From: Ruminococcaceae bacterium UBA3751
Lineage (GTDB): Bacteria > Bacillota > Clostridia > Oscillospirales > Acutalibacteraceae
Assembly: GCA_002371215.1 (NCBI GenBank)
Contig: DFGL01000078.1
Location: 1 to 60,011, forward strand
Direction: 5' to 3'
Length of the DNA stretch: 60,011 nt
Below the pieces are notes generated by a model. The model searched no databases. It worked only from the letters and a program-made list of their open reading frames with translations, and was not told the DNA's origin. The position numbers were made by a program, and so were the translations under genes. Below, piece by piece: positions 1 to 8,300 of this stretch (position 1 is the first letter of the stretch; every line of letters begins with the position of its first letter).

Positions 1-1256
1 GCCCAGTCCTTCATCTTGTACTGAACGCCGCCTTCTCCTATTCCTTTTTCCTGAAGGAATTCTATCATTTTAGCAATAGAGTCCTTTTTGTTATCCATTC
101 CGTTAAGGAATTCAGAGTTAACCATCTCTCCGTCGCCCGTGTAAGCTTCAACGGAGATATCGCCACCCTTGATAACCTCAATGATGTCAATGCCGAATTT
201 CTTAGCGAATTCGTAGTCTCTCTGGTCGTGAGCGGGTACCGCCATAATAGCGCCCGTACCGTAGCCCATCATTACGTAGTCTGAAATATAAACGGGAATA
301 TCCTTACCGTTAACAGGGTTTTTAGCGGTAATTCCGTCAATTTTAACGCCCGTTTTATCCTTAACAAGCTGTGTACGCTCAAACTCCGTCTTTTTAGCGC
401 ACTCCTTACGGTAATCCTCAATAGCGTCCATATTAGCTATTTTATCCGCGTACTTATCAATAAGCGGATGCTCGGGCGCTATAACCATAAAGGTTACGCC
501 GAAAAGCGTATCGGGACGGGTTGTATAAATTCTGAGCTCCTCGGGCACCTCGTTAACGCTGAAATTAACGAACGCACCGCGGGATTTACCAATCCAGTTA
601 ATCTGCTGAAGCTTAACGTTCGGAAGATAGTCAACCTCCTCTAATCCCTCAAGAAGCTTATCGGCATACTCGGTTATACGGAGATACCATACGTCCTTTG
701 ACTTCTGGATTACGTCGCTATGGCAGATATCGCACTTACCGCCCTGGGAATCCTCGTTTGAAAGAACAACCTTACAGGACGGGCAGTAGTTTACGAGGGT
801 TTTATCCCTGAAAGCGAGCCCGTTTTCAAACATTTTAAGGAATATCCACTGAGTCCACTTGTAGTAATTCTCATCCGTAGTATCAATAACTCTTGTCCAA
901 TCGAACGAAAAGCCCACTCTTTTGAGCTGAGAGGTAAACTTTTCAATATTCATATCCGTTACCTTACGGGGATGAATACCTGTTTTAATTGCATAGTTTT
1001 CGGTAGGAAGGCCGTATGCGTCAAAGCCTATCGGGAACAGTACGTTATATCCCTGAAGCCTTCTCTTACGCGAAACGACCTCAAGCCCTGAATACGCCTT
1101 GATATGACCGACGTGCATACCTGCGCCCGAGGGGTAAGGGAATTCTACAAGACCGTAGAACTTTTTCTTATCCGAATAATCCTTGGCATGGAAGGTACCC
1201 TTTTTCTCCCATATATCCTGCCACTTTTTTTCAACTTCTTTAAAATTATAGTCCAT
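1..1256 (-). CDS. leuS: Leucyl-tRNA synthetase, N-terminal part (cut by window edge)
   Basis: Class I aminoacyl-tRNA synthetase that charges tRNA-Leu in the cytoplasm. About 418 residues from the start codon are present; the C-terminal half, with the KMSKS loop and anticodon-binding domain, lies outside the window. The start region reads MDYNFKEVEKKWQ, and the ATP-binding HIGH motif appears as FPYPSGAGMHVGH about 45 residues in. A zinc-knuckle-like CPSC...CDIC segment and the start of the CP1 editing domain (TTRPDTLFGVT) follow, all typical of bacterial LeuRS. A ribosome binding site (AGGAGGAT) precedes ATG at 1256, only 35 bp after rsfS. It is therefore the last visible gene of the long minus-strand operon, and there is no room for its own T-box leader. 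Confidence 0.97.
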   Translation of the reverse strand, partial: MDYNFKEVEKKWQDIWEKKGTFHAKDYSDKKKFYGLVEFPYPSGAGMHVGHIKAYSGLEVVSRKRRLQGYNVLFPIGFDAYGLPTENYAIKTGIHPRKVTDMNIEKFTSQLKRVGFSFDWTRVIDTTDENYYKWTQWIFLKMFENGLAFRDKTLVNYCPSCKVVLSNEDSQGGKCDICHSDVIQKSKDVWYLRITEYADKLLEGLEEVDYLPNVKLQQINWIGKSRGAFVNFSVNEVPEELRIYTTRPDTLFGVTFMVIAPEHPLIDKYADKIANMDAIEDYRKECAKKTEFERTQLVKDKTGVKIDGITAKNPVNGKDIPVYISDYVMMGYGTGAIMAVPAHDQRDYEFAKKFGIDIIEVIKGGDISVEAYTGDGEMVNSEFLNGMDNKKDSIAKMIEFLQEKGIGEGGVQYKMKDW

Positions 1257-1291
1257 AATCATCCTCCTGAAATGTTTTATCTGAATTTATT

Positions 1292-1651
1292 TTATTCTTT
1301 AATTAACAAGCCGTCAATATCTATCTTCTCACCGTCTTCCCAAAGGCGCTCAATCTGGTAAAAATTGCGCTGACCTTCAAGGAAGATATGAATTACAACG
1401 CCTATATAATCAAGGCAAATCCATTCGCTTTTTTCACCCTCAATATGATGGGGCTCAATTCCCTGCTCGGAGAGTTTAAATTCAATTTCATCAGCAATAG
1501 CCTTGAGCTGGGTATTGTTGGTTGCAGTAGCAAAAACAAAGTAATCGCAGATTACGGTAATATCGCCAACCTTAATAACCTCAATATCCTGACCTCTTTT
1601 GCTGTCAATAGCCTTAACGGCAGTTTCAACAATTTTGTAATAGTTTTCCAT
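1292..1651 (-). CDS. rsfS: Ribosomal silencing factor RsfS (YbeB/Iojap family)
   Basis: A protein of 119 residues, the normal length for the family. RsfS binds ribosomal protein L14 on the 50S subunit and blocks subunit joining when nutrients are scarce. The family core is visible: an N-terminal helix with AVKAIDSKRGQDIEVI, the beta strand DITVICDYFVFATATNNTQLKAIADEI, and the segment EGEKSEWICLDYIGVVIHIFLEGQRNFYQIERLW. The start ATG at 1651 has an AAAGGAAG ribosome binding site. The order nadD - yqeK - rsfS is very common in Firmicutes and supports the call. Here leuS follows directly downstream. Confidence 0.95.
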   Translation of the reverse strand: MENYYKIVETAVKAIDSKRGQDIEVIKVGDITVICDYFVFATATNNTQLKAIADEIEFKLSEQGIEPHHIEGEKSEWICLDYIGVVIHIFLEGQRNFYQIERLWEDGEKIDIDGLLIKE

Positions 1652-1664
1652 AGACTTCCTTTCG

Positions 1665-2234
1665 TTATTTCATTTTATTCACTATCCAGTTATAGCAATT
1701 AAGCGTATCGGGATGAAGCAGGCGTTCCTGCTTTACCACCGTTTTTATTGTATATTTAAGCGAATAGAGCATTCCCTCAAGAAAATCCCTATCCGTCTTT
1801 TCTCTCATTATATCAACGTCGGGATAATCCCTGTCCTCCGATGTGAAATCGGCAAGGTAGATAAGCATTTCAAAATCGCTCATATTTTCCCTGCCCGTTG
1901 TATGATATCGGATACCTCCGATAATCTCCTCATCTTCAATTTTGAGAATATGCCTTACGTAAAGCGCTCCGCTCATCTGGTGAAAAACGCGGTGGTTACC
2001 GAGTTCAACATAGCTTAGCTTACGGTCATATTTTTCAATAAGAGCTATTTGCTCTTCGTTTGGCATTTCCTTGGTTATATCGTGGAGAATTCCCGCGAGA
2101 TAAGCCTTATTTTCATCAAGCCCCTTTTTCAGCGCGAGCTCCCTCGCTCTTTTTGCAACGCACATACTGTGGTGACAGCGATAGGGAGAGAGCGTTTTTT
2201 TAATCAGAGCCTCGTATTTTTCAAATTCATACAT
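1665..2234 (-). CDS. yqeK: HD-domain hydrolase YqeK (probable diadenosine tetraphosphatase)
   Basis: The reading frame stays open upstream to 2297, but that part lies inside nadD. ATG at 2234 (MYEFEKYEALIKKTL) gives 189 residues, the usual family length, and overlaps the nadD stop by 8 bp. Metal-binding HD-superfamily motifs are present: RCHHSMCVAKRA near residue 20, LAGILHDITKE near residue 48, and later H and D residues (HRVFHQMSGA, YLADFTSEDRD). YqeK proteins hydrolyse Ap4A symmetrically to two ADP; this role comes from characterised homologues, not from this sequence. It sits between nadD and rsfS, a standard neighbourhood. Confidence 0.92.
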   Translation of the reverse strand: MYEFEKYEALIKKTLSPYRCHHSMCVAKRARELALKKGLDENKAYLAGILHDITKEMPNEEQIALIEKYDRKLSYVELGNHRVFHQMSGALYVRHILKIEDEEIIGGIRYHTTGRENMSDFEMLIYLADFTSEDRDYPDVDIMREKTDRDFLEGMLYSLKYTIKTVVKQERLLHPDTLNCYNWIVNKMK

Positions 2235-2862
2235 AAAGCCCGTGCTCCCTGATATATTCAGCAACGCCGTCGGGTACCATACCCTCAAGGCTTTCACCGT
2301 TTTTAACCCTTGCTCTTATCTGACTTGAGGAAACCTCAACCGGAGAATAATAAACGGCGTCAGCTCCAAGGTCCTTATTATCAATTAAAAACTGCTTGAT
2401 TTTTTCGTTATCCTCTTTACAACGACCAAAGCCTACTATATGAGCCATTTTGAGAATTTTGTTATACTTATACCATTCGCGGAAATTAAACAGCTGATCC
2501 GACCCCATAAAGAGATAAAACTCATCCTCGGGATAAAGCCCTTTTAGTGCTTTAATAGTATTGTATGTATAGCTTTTACCCACCATACTGAACTCAATAT
2601 CGCTGATTTCAAGGCGCTTATAGCTTACTGATTTATCAAAAATATCATTATTTTTGATTGCTATTTTGAGCATATTAACTCTATCAATTCCGCTTGCAAA
2701 ATCGGCTCCTGACCTATGGGGAGGGTCTGCCGTAGGTACAATAATGAATTTATCAAGATTTTTAAAATCAGGGTGCATCGGCACTCTTGAAAGCACGTCT
2801 ATAAGATTAAGATGACCGTTATGCACGGGGTTAAAAGCGCCGCCGTAAATACCTATTTTCAT
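2227..2862 (-). CDS. nadD: Nicotinate-nucleotide adenylyltransferase
   Basis: A protein of 211 residues that joins ATP and nicotinate mononucleotide to form deamido-NAD, a shared step of de novo and salvage NAD synthesis. The nucleotidyltransferase signature is at the N-terminus, GGAFNPVHNGHLNL with the (H/T)xGH motif, and the C-terminal ISSxxxR-type motif reads VSSSQIRARV. The PTADPPHR and FLFMGSDQLFNFREW-like segments are also typical. It follows yhbY directly (stop at 2863, start at 2862) and overlaps yqeK by 8 bp, so the three are probably translated in a coupled way. Confidence 0.96.
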   Translation of the reverse strand: MKIGIYGGAFNPVHNGHLNLIDVLSRVPMHPDFKNLDKFIIVPTADPPHRSGADFASGIDRVNMLKIAIKNNDIFDKSVSYKRLEISDIEFSMVGKSYTYNTIKALKGLYPEDEFYLFMGSDQLFNFREWYKYNKILKMAHIVGFGRCKEDNEKIKQFLIDNKDLGADAVYYSPVEVSSSQIRARVKNGESLEGMVPDGVAEYIREHGLYV

Positions 2863-3285
2863 TTACTTTCCTCTTCTCGCTCTGTCATATTTTGCGTAGG
2901 GATTCTGTGCTTCTTTTTCCCTCTGTCTTTGGCGCAACCCTTTGATTTTCACCTTTTTCTTTGCAGTTGCTTTTGCTGCTCCCGAACCGCGTTTCTTTTT
3001 CTTTTCCGCAATTCTTTCTTCATCTGCCTTACGGTACAGCACGATAACGCCGCCGATTACCTGAATAACGTCTGCACCCGTTTTTTCCGCAAGCTCTGAA
3101 GCGAATTCCTTTGGTGCGCTCGGAGCGGTATCAAGGTGTACTCTGATTTTTATTAATTCTCTTGTATCAAGCGCGTCGTCAACCTGAGTTACAAGGTTAT
3201 CGCTTATGCCCTCCTTGCCGATTTGAATTATCGGCTCAAGAGAATTTGCTTTTGCACGCCATGCGGCTCTTTCTTTTGATGTCAT
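2863..3285 (-). CDS. yhbY: YhbY/CRS1 RNA-binding domain protein with basic tail
   Basis: A protein of 140 residues. The first ~95 form a CRS1-YhbY domain (TSKERAAWRAKANSLEPIIQIGKEGIS..., then KIRVHLDT and VIQVIGGVIVLYR), an RNA-binding fold linked to 50S ribosomal subunit maturation. Bacterial YhbY is normally about 95-100 residues. The extra ~45 residues here are rich in Lys and Arg (KKKKRGSGAAKATAKKKVKIKG) and probably add nonspecific RNA affinity. The start ATG at 3285 overlaps the rdgB stop by 4 bp (ATGA), a coupling signal. Confidence 0.93.
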   Translation of the reverse strand: MTSKERAAWRAKANSLEPIIQIGKEGISDNLVTQVDDALDTRELIKIRVHLDTAPSAPKEFASELAEKTGADVIQVIGGVIVLYRKADEERIAEKKKKRGSGAAKATAKKKVKIKGLRQRQREKEAQNPYAKYDRARRGK

Positions 3286-3869
3286 AGTATTTTCTCCAAT
3301 TCATTAGTAAGTAAACGAAGCGCGTTGCCCCTGTGGGATATTTTGTCCTTTTCCTCGGGAGTATATCTTCCGAACGCCCTTCCGTCAACCAAAAACAGCG
3401 GGTCGTAACCAAAACCCTCGTTACCGTCGCGCTCAAAGCCTATATGCCCGTGGCACTCGCCCCTTACGGTAATCTCTTTTCCGTCGGGAAACATACAGCA
3501 TATAGCGCATACATAGTATGCCGTTCGCTTATCCATCGGCACGCCGCTGAGTTTTTCAAGAAGGAGGTCGTTATTTGCCTCATCGTCGCCGTGCCCCCCG
3601 GAAAAACGGGCTGAATATATGCCCGGAGCGCCGTCAAGATAATCGACGCAAAGTCCGCTGTCATCGGCGATAGCCGGCATATTCATCTCTCTGCAGGCGT
3701 TTTCCGCTTTGATTTTTGCGTTTTCCTCAAAGGTAGCTCCGTCCTCCTCAACGTCGGTAAGCGTTTTACCGAGCATTTTTGCGGTAACTACGTTTATTCC
3801 GAGCGGAGAGAGAATTCTCTGCATCTCCGCAAGCTTTTTTTTATTATTTGAAGCTAAAATAAAATCCAT
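3282..3869 (-). CDS. rdgB: Non-canonical purine NTP pyrophosphatase, RdgB/HAM1 family
   Basis: A house-cleaning enzyme that hydrolyses dITP, ITP and XTP to monophosphates and so keeps deaminated purines out of DNA and RNA. The frame is open upstream to 3935, but that extension translates the AT-rich repeat at 3884-3917. ATG at 3869 (MDFILASNNKKKLAEM) gives 195 residues, the usual size. Family motifs are present: SNNxxK at the N-terminus, EDGATFEENAKIKA, ADDSGLCVDYLDGAPGIYSARF, and FGYDPLFLVDGR. Its ribosome binding site sits beside the repeat, so the inserted four-helix-bundle cassette lies directly upstream. Confidence 0.95.
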   Translation of the reverse strand: MDFILASNNKKKLAEMQRILSPLGINVVTAKMLGKTLTDVEEDGATFEENAKIKAENACREMNMPAIADDSGLCVDYLDGAPGIYSARFSGGHGDDEANNDLLLEKLSGVPMDKRTAYYVCAICCMFPDGKEITVRGECHGHIGFERDGNEGFGYDPLFLVDGRAFGRYTPEEKDKISHRGNALRLLTNELEKIL

Positions 3870-3883
3870 AATAAAAACCTTTT

Positions 3884-3935
3884 TAATTGACAATTGACAA
3901 TTGATAATTGACAATTTCGGGTGGACTGCGTCCAC
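3884..3935. repeat. AT-rich heptad repeat plus hairpin, right-hand of rdgB
   Basis: Positions 3884-3917 hold repeated units of the form AATTGAC / AATTGAT (four units and a half). They are followed by a perfect 6 bp hairpin, GTGGAC-TGC-GTCCAC, at 3921-3935. Related units occur in inverted orientation at 4316-4355, on the other side of the small gene 3938-4294, so the two flank it like terminal inverted repeats. Confidence 0.75.
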
Positions 3936-3937
3936 AC

Positions 3938-4294
3938 CTAATTATTGTTTTGTTTTGAAGTTTTAATAATTGCAGTTAAAAGACGTATTAATTCATTACA
4001 ATCTTTGTTTAAATTCGTAAAGTATTCTTCAGTTAAATATCCTGTATCCTTTAATAAATTCAACCAAAAAACAGTTTCGCTTGCTTCCTTTAGCGCAATG
4101 CTGAGTTTTGAGATAAAATCTTTTTTGCTTTGTGCTTGCTGTGCTTCTGCAATATTTGCACCTATACTTGTTCCGCTCTTTATTACTTGATTTGAAAGCG
4201 CATACGCGTGCTTTTCATCAAGAAGTTTTGAAAGGTTTACAATTTTGATTGCAAATTTATAACTCTTTTCAATGGCAATATTGTCGTTGTTCAT
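3938..4294 (-). CDS. Four-helix bundle protein (S23 / 23S rRNA intervening-sequence family)
   Basis: The chosen start ATG at 4294 (MNNDNIAIEKSYKF) has an AGGAG site 6 bp upstream and gives 118 residues, the normal family size. Recognisable features are SYKFAIKIVNLSKLL, the signature SNQVIKSGTSIGANIAEAQQA, and the later SIALKEASETVFWLNLLKDTGY and helix-forming C-terminus. Members are encoded in rRNA intervening sequences, in intergenic cassettes and, as Avd, in diversity-generating retroelements; a general function is not established. The gene splits the otherwise tight ftsY-rdgB junction and is bracketed by inverted AATTGAC-type repeats, which suggests a mobile or formerly mobile cassette. 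Confidence 0.85.
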   Translation of the reverse strand: MNNDNIAIEKSYKFAIKIVNLSKLLDEKHAYALSNQVIKSGTSIGANIAEAQQAQSKKDFISKLSIALKEASETVFWLNLLKDTGYLTEEYFTNLNKDCNELIRLLTAIIKTSKQNNN

Positions 4295-4313
4295 TTCTGC
4301 TCCTAAAATCAAT

Positions 4314-4356
4314 AAATGATAATTATCAATTATCCATTTTTCATTGTCAATTATTC
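4314..4356. repeat. AT-rich heptad repeat, inverted copy near ftsY
   Basis: Reads ATGATAATTATCAATTATCC on the plus strand and then ATTGTCAATTATT. These are AATTATC / AATTGTC units, the reverse complement of the AATTGAT / AATTGAC units at 3884-3917. The repeat runs into the last codons of ftsY (stop at 4351). Confidence 0.65.
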
Positions 4357-5319
4357 TTCTATTCCTGTTATAAAATCTGCGATACTGCTGTCGTCGTCGT
4401 GGGTTGGCTTAAGGTCAAACATAGCCGAGGCGAAAGCGTCCGCGTCAAACGGCTGAAGGTCGTCAATCTGTTCGCCGACGCCTACGAATTTAACAGGAAC
4501 GTCAAGCTCGTTATTGATAGCAAGAACAACACCGCCGCGGGCAGTACCGTCAAGCTTTGTAAGGATAATGCCCGTAATTCCTGCAGCTTCTTTGAAATCC
4601 TTAGCCTGATTAACAGCGTTCTGCCCCGTAGTTGCGTCAAGCACGAGAAGGGTTTCCCTTGAGCAATCGGGAAGTTCACGGTCAATGACGCGGCTTATTT
4701 TATTGAGCTCGTCCATAAGATTTTTCTTGTTATGGAGCCTGCCCGCAGTATCGATAATAATAACGTCGCTGCCTCTTGCCTTGCCTGCCTGAATCGTATC
4801 GTAAACAACTGCGGCAGGGTCGGAGCCTTCGGCGTGTTTGATAAGCGGAACGTCCGCTCTTTCAGCCCAAACCTGAAGCTGCTCAATAGCGGCGGCGCGG
4901 AAGGTATCCGCTGCGCCGAGAATAACGCTTCTGCCCATATTCTTAAGGCGGAGAGCAAGCTTACCGATAGTTGTCGTTTTACCTACTCCGTTAACGCCGA
5001 TGACGAGGATTACAGACGGCTTTGTTCTGATTTTAAGGTACGAGCCGCCCCATACAACGCCGGCAACGATATCCTTCATAGTTTCCCTTACCTCAGAAAC
5101 GTCTGTAATTTTATCGTTTTCAATCTTAGCCTTGAGGTCGCGGATTACTCTCTCCGCAGTGGGCATACCTACGTCGCCCATAATAAGAATTTCCTCAAGC
5201 TCGTCAAACAGCTCGTCGGTTATCTCCTCATAGCTTTCAATCACCTCGTCCATCTGAGCGGTTATACCCTCATCGCGGGTTTTCTTTAAACCTTTTCTGA
5301 ATTTATCAAATAATCCCAT
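4351..5319 (-). CDS. ftsY: Signal recognition particle receptor FtsY
   Basis: SRP GTPase of 322 residues that docks the SRP-ribosome complex at the membrane for co-translational insertion. It has an N domain with a short basic start (MGLFDKFRKGLKKTRDEG) and lacks a long acidic A domain, as is usual in Firmicutes. G-domain motifs run in order: GVNGVGKTTTIGKLA (P-loop), GAADTFRAAAIEQL, DTAGRLHNKKNLM, ILTKLDGTARGG, and the C-terminal FVGVGEQIDDLQPFDADAF. It lies 80 bp downstream of smc, separated by two repeat hairpins. The smc-ftsY order is conserved in Firmicutes. Confidence 0.97.
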   Translation of the reverse strand: MGLFDKFRKGLKKTRDEGITAQMDEVIESYEEITDELFDELEEILIMGDVGMPTAERVIRDLKAKIENDKITDVSEVRETMKDIVAGVVWGGSYLKIRTKPSVILVIGVNGVGKTTTIGKLALRLKNMGRSVILGAADTFRAAAIEQLQVWAERADVPLIKHAEGSDPAAVVYDTIQAGKARGSDVIIIDTAGRLHNKKNLMDELNKISRVIDRELPDCSRETLLVLDATTGQNAVNQAKDFKEAAGITGIILTKLDGTARGGVVLAINNELDVPVKFVGVGEQIDDLQPFDADAFASAMFDLKPTHDDDSSIADFITGIEE

Positions 5320-5338
5320 AATTAATTCCTTCTGACTA

Positions 5339-5393
5339 AAGGGGCTAACGCTGCCCCTCGGTTTTAACGCGGGGTGCCGAGGTCGTCACCCCT
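5339..5393. repeat. Pair of REP-like hairpins between smc and ftsY
   Basis: Two GC-rich hairpins in an AT-richer gap: GGGGC-TAACGCT-GCCCC at about 5341-5357 and GGGGTG-CCGAGGTCGT-CACCCC at 5371-5392. The second matches a copy at 27089-27115 that has the same loop (CCGAGGTCGT) but the stem GGGCTG/CAGCCC. One C-G pair is thus swapped for G-C, which argues that the stem itself is maintained. Confidence 0.75.
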
Positions 5394-5399
5394 TACTGT

Positions 5400-8300
5400 T
5401 TATTCAAGACCCATTTTTTCAGCAAGCTCGGCGCTCTGAAGTTCAAGCAGCTTTGAAACGCCCTTTTCCTGCATCGTTACGCCGTAAAGCACGTCTGCCT
5501 CCTCCATAGTACCGCGTCTGTGGGTAATGGAGATGAACTGGGTTTTATCGGTCATTTTACGCATATATTTTGCAAAGCGCTCAACGTTAACGTCGTCAAG
5601 AGCAGCCTCAACCTCATCGTAAATACAAAACGGCGAGGGGGTTACCTTTAAAACGCTGAAAAGCAGAGCCATTGCCGCGAGTGATTTCTCACCGCCTGAG
5701 AACAGATTTATATTCTGTACTGATTTTCCCGGCGGCTGAATTTTAATTTCAATCGGACATTCAAGACAGTCGTCGGGGTTTTCAAGAATGATTTCACCGC
5801 TTCCGCCGCCGAAGAAATCGGCAAATGAAAGCTTGAACTGCTCGTTAATTCTGTTGAACTGAGCCATAAACTTTTCGCTCATTGAAGCGGTTAAATCAGA
5901 GATGATATTCTGCAGCTCAGCCTTTGAAGTTTCAACGTCGCCTATCTGTTCCTTAAGGAATTCGTAGCGCTCGGAAACCTCGGCATATTCTTCAATAGCG
6001 CCGACGTTAATTGTACCGAGCTTACGGATTGACGCTTTAATCTCCGCGAGCCTGCGCTTTGACTCAGTCATATCGTCAATTACGATATTGAGCTCCTCTG
6101 CCTGGGCTTTTGTAAGCTCATACTGTTCAAAGAGAAGGTTGATAAGTTCCTCATATTCGCGCTGCATATTATTACGGCGCTCCTCAAGCCTTACGCGCTC
6201 TGAGGAGAGCTTTTCACGCTCGGAGGTCTTTTCCTTTTCCGCTGAATTAATCTCGTTTATGCTCTTTTCGAGCTCGTTTCTTACCTCAATTATAGACTTA
6301 ATATTTTCCTTTGTTTCCTCACTTTTTGAATGAAGTTCCTCAATCTCACGCCTGATAAGTTCAATGGATGCAAGATGAGTTACGTTCTGCTGTTCAAGAA
6401 GTGAAATTTCGTTATTTATCGAGCGCGCTCTGTCATTCTGAGTGCTCTGCCTGAGCTGTAGCTCCTCAATGGTACGGCGCGCCGCTTCCGTATCCTTGGC
6501 AACCGTAACGATAGCAAGGTTAATTTCCTCGCTTCTTGAACGGATTTGTTCCCTCTGCTCGGTAAGAGTTGCGGCGCCCTGAGTAATTGAAGTGAGCTCG
6601 GCTTCGGTTTTATCCATTTCGCTCTGAATTTCATCAGCCTCTGCGCTCGCTCTGCGCTCAGCCTCATTAAAGAGGGCAATTCTTCCGTCCGCATTATCCT
6701 TTTCGGTTTGCATTGCGGTTTTCTGAGAGTTAAGGGAAGCGATTTTATCGGCAATAATTCTGTCGTCGCCCTCTGCGCGGATAAGCTCTTCATTCGCGTT
6801 TCTGAGGTCAGCGTCCGCGCCCTGAAGGTCCGCCTTCGCCTTATTGAGTTCCTCAACTGCGCTCTTGAATTCAGCTGACGCATTTTCAACCTCTGCTTCA
6901 AGCTTTTCAGCCTCTTTATTAAGTTCCTCAATAAGATTTGCTCTTGAGAGAACGCCTGCGCCTTTTGAGCGCGAGCCGCCCGTCATTGAGCCGCCCGGAT
7001 TAATTACCTGGCCGTCAAGCGTTACGATTTTATACCTGTTTTTATATCTCTTTGCTATACCGATAGCGCAGTCAATATCTTCAACTATCATAACCCTGCC
7101 GAGAAGGTTAAGAATAATGTTCTTATACTTTTCGTCACACTCAACAAGATTAGCGGCGATATCAACGTAGCCGAAGTTATCATCAAGGTCCTTTTCCTCA
7201 ATATAGCGCGGCTTGATAGCGGAAATCGGAAGGAAGGTTGCCCTGCCCTGTTTATTCTGCTTCAGGAAATTAATCGCTCTTTTAGCGTCGCTCTCGGTTT
7301 CCGTTACAATCTGCTGCATTGCGGCGCCGAGCGCAATTTCAACCGCCGTTGAATACTCGTTATCAACGCTGATTAGCTGGGAAAGCGGTCCGTGTATACC
7401 CGAAAGCGCCTTAGCCTGAGACTGTTTCATTACGGCTTTAACAGCGCCCGAGAAGCCCTCCATATTCTTTTCAAGGTCTGAGAGCATTTTTGCTCTTGAA
7501 CGTTTTTCATCAAGCGACCTTGAGAGCTTTTCAAGATTATCGCGCAGCTTTTCGGCGCGTTCGTTTTTGCTCTGTACCTTTAAGCGGTAGCCGTCCATTG
7601 AGTTTTCATATTCAGCTATACGCTCTTTAATGAAATTAATATTTTCCTCGCTCTCCGTTTTCTGAGCGGAGGCAACGGAAAGCTCGCCGTCAAGCTCCGC
7701 GATGCTCTCGTCAACTGTTCCCATTCTTGACTTGATTTCGTCAATTGAGGTGAGCGCCTGAGACGCTTTAACCTTACAGTCGGACAGCTTAACGGTAAGC
7801 TCGGAGATAAGGCGGGTAAGCTCGACGCTTTTTTTAGAGTTTTCCTCATCGCTGAGCCTGAGGTTTTCAAGCTCGCCCATTACGCCCTTAAGCTCGTCCC
7901 TTTTATTTTCAAGCAGAGCTTCATTTTCGGTAATAAACGCTTTTCTCTCATTAATCTGCTCATCAATACTGAGTCCCGCGTCGTCGCTCTCTGCAATATC
8001 GTTTTTAAGGCGGTTCACAGTATCGGTATTATGCTCGATTTTTGCGTTAATAACGTTGATTTCGTTTTCCTTGACGAGCGCTTCCTCGTCAACGCTTGTA
8101 GCGCCGCTGCGAAGCTCCTCAATTTTAATATTGGCGTCTGCTACGCTCTGACTTATCCTTACAAGCTCTTCCTCAAGCTTTGTAATCTCGCCGTCGCAGA
8201 TTGAATAGGAAGCCTCTGCGGCTTCAATTCTGTGGTCCTGCTCACGAAGGTCGTTGGTGAAACGGTTGATTTTACTGAGCCAGATACCGATTTCAAGCGT

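Noticed and set aside
1257..1291. Possible T-box or other leader before leuS
   Set aside because: The gap to rsfS is only 35 bp and is filled by the leuS ribosome binding site; leuS is internal to the operon.
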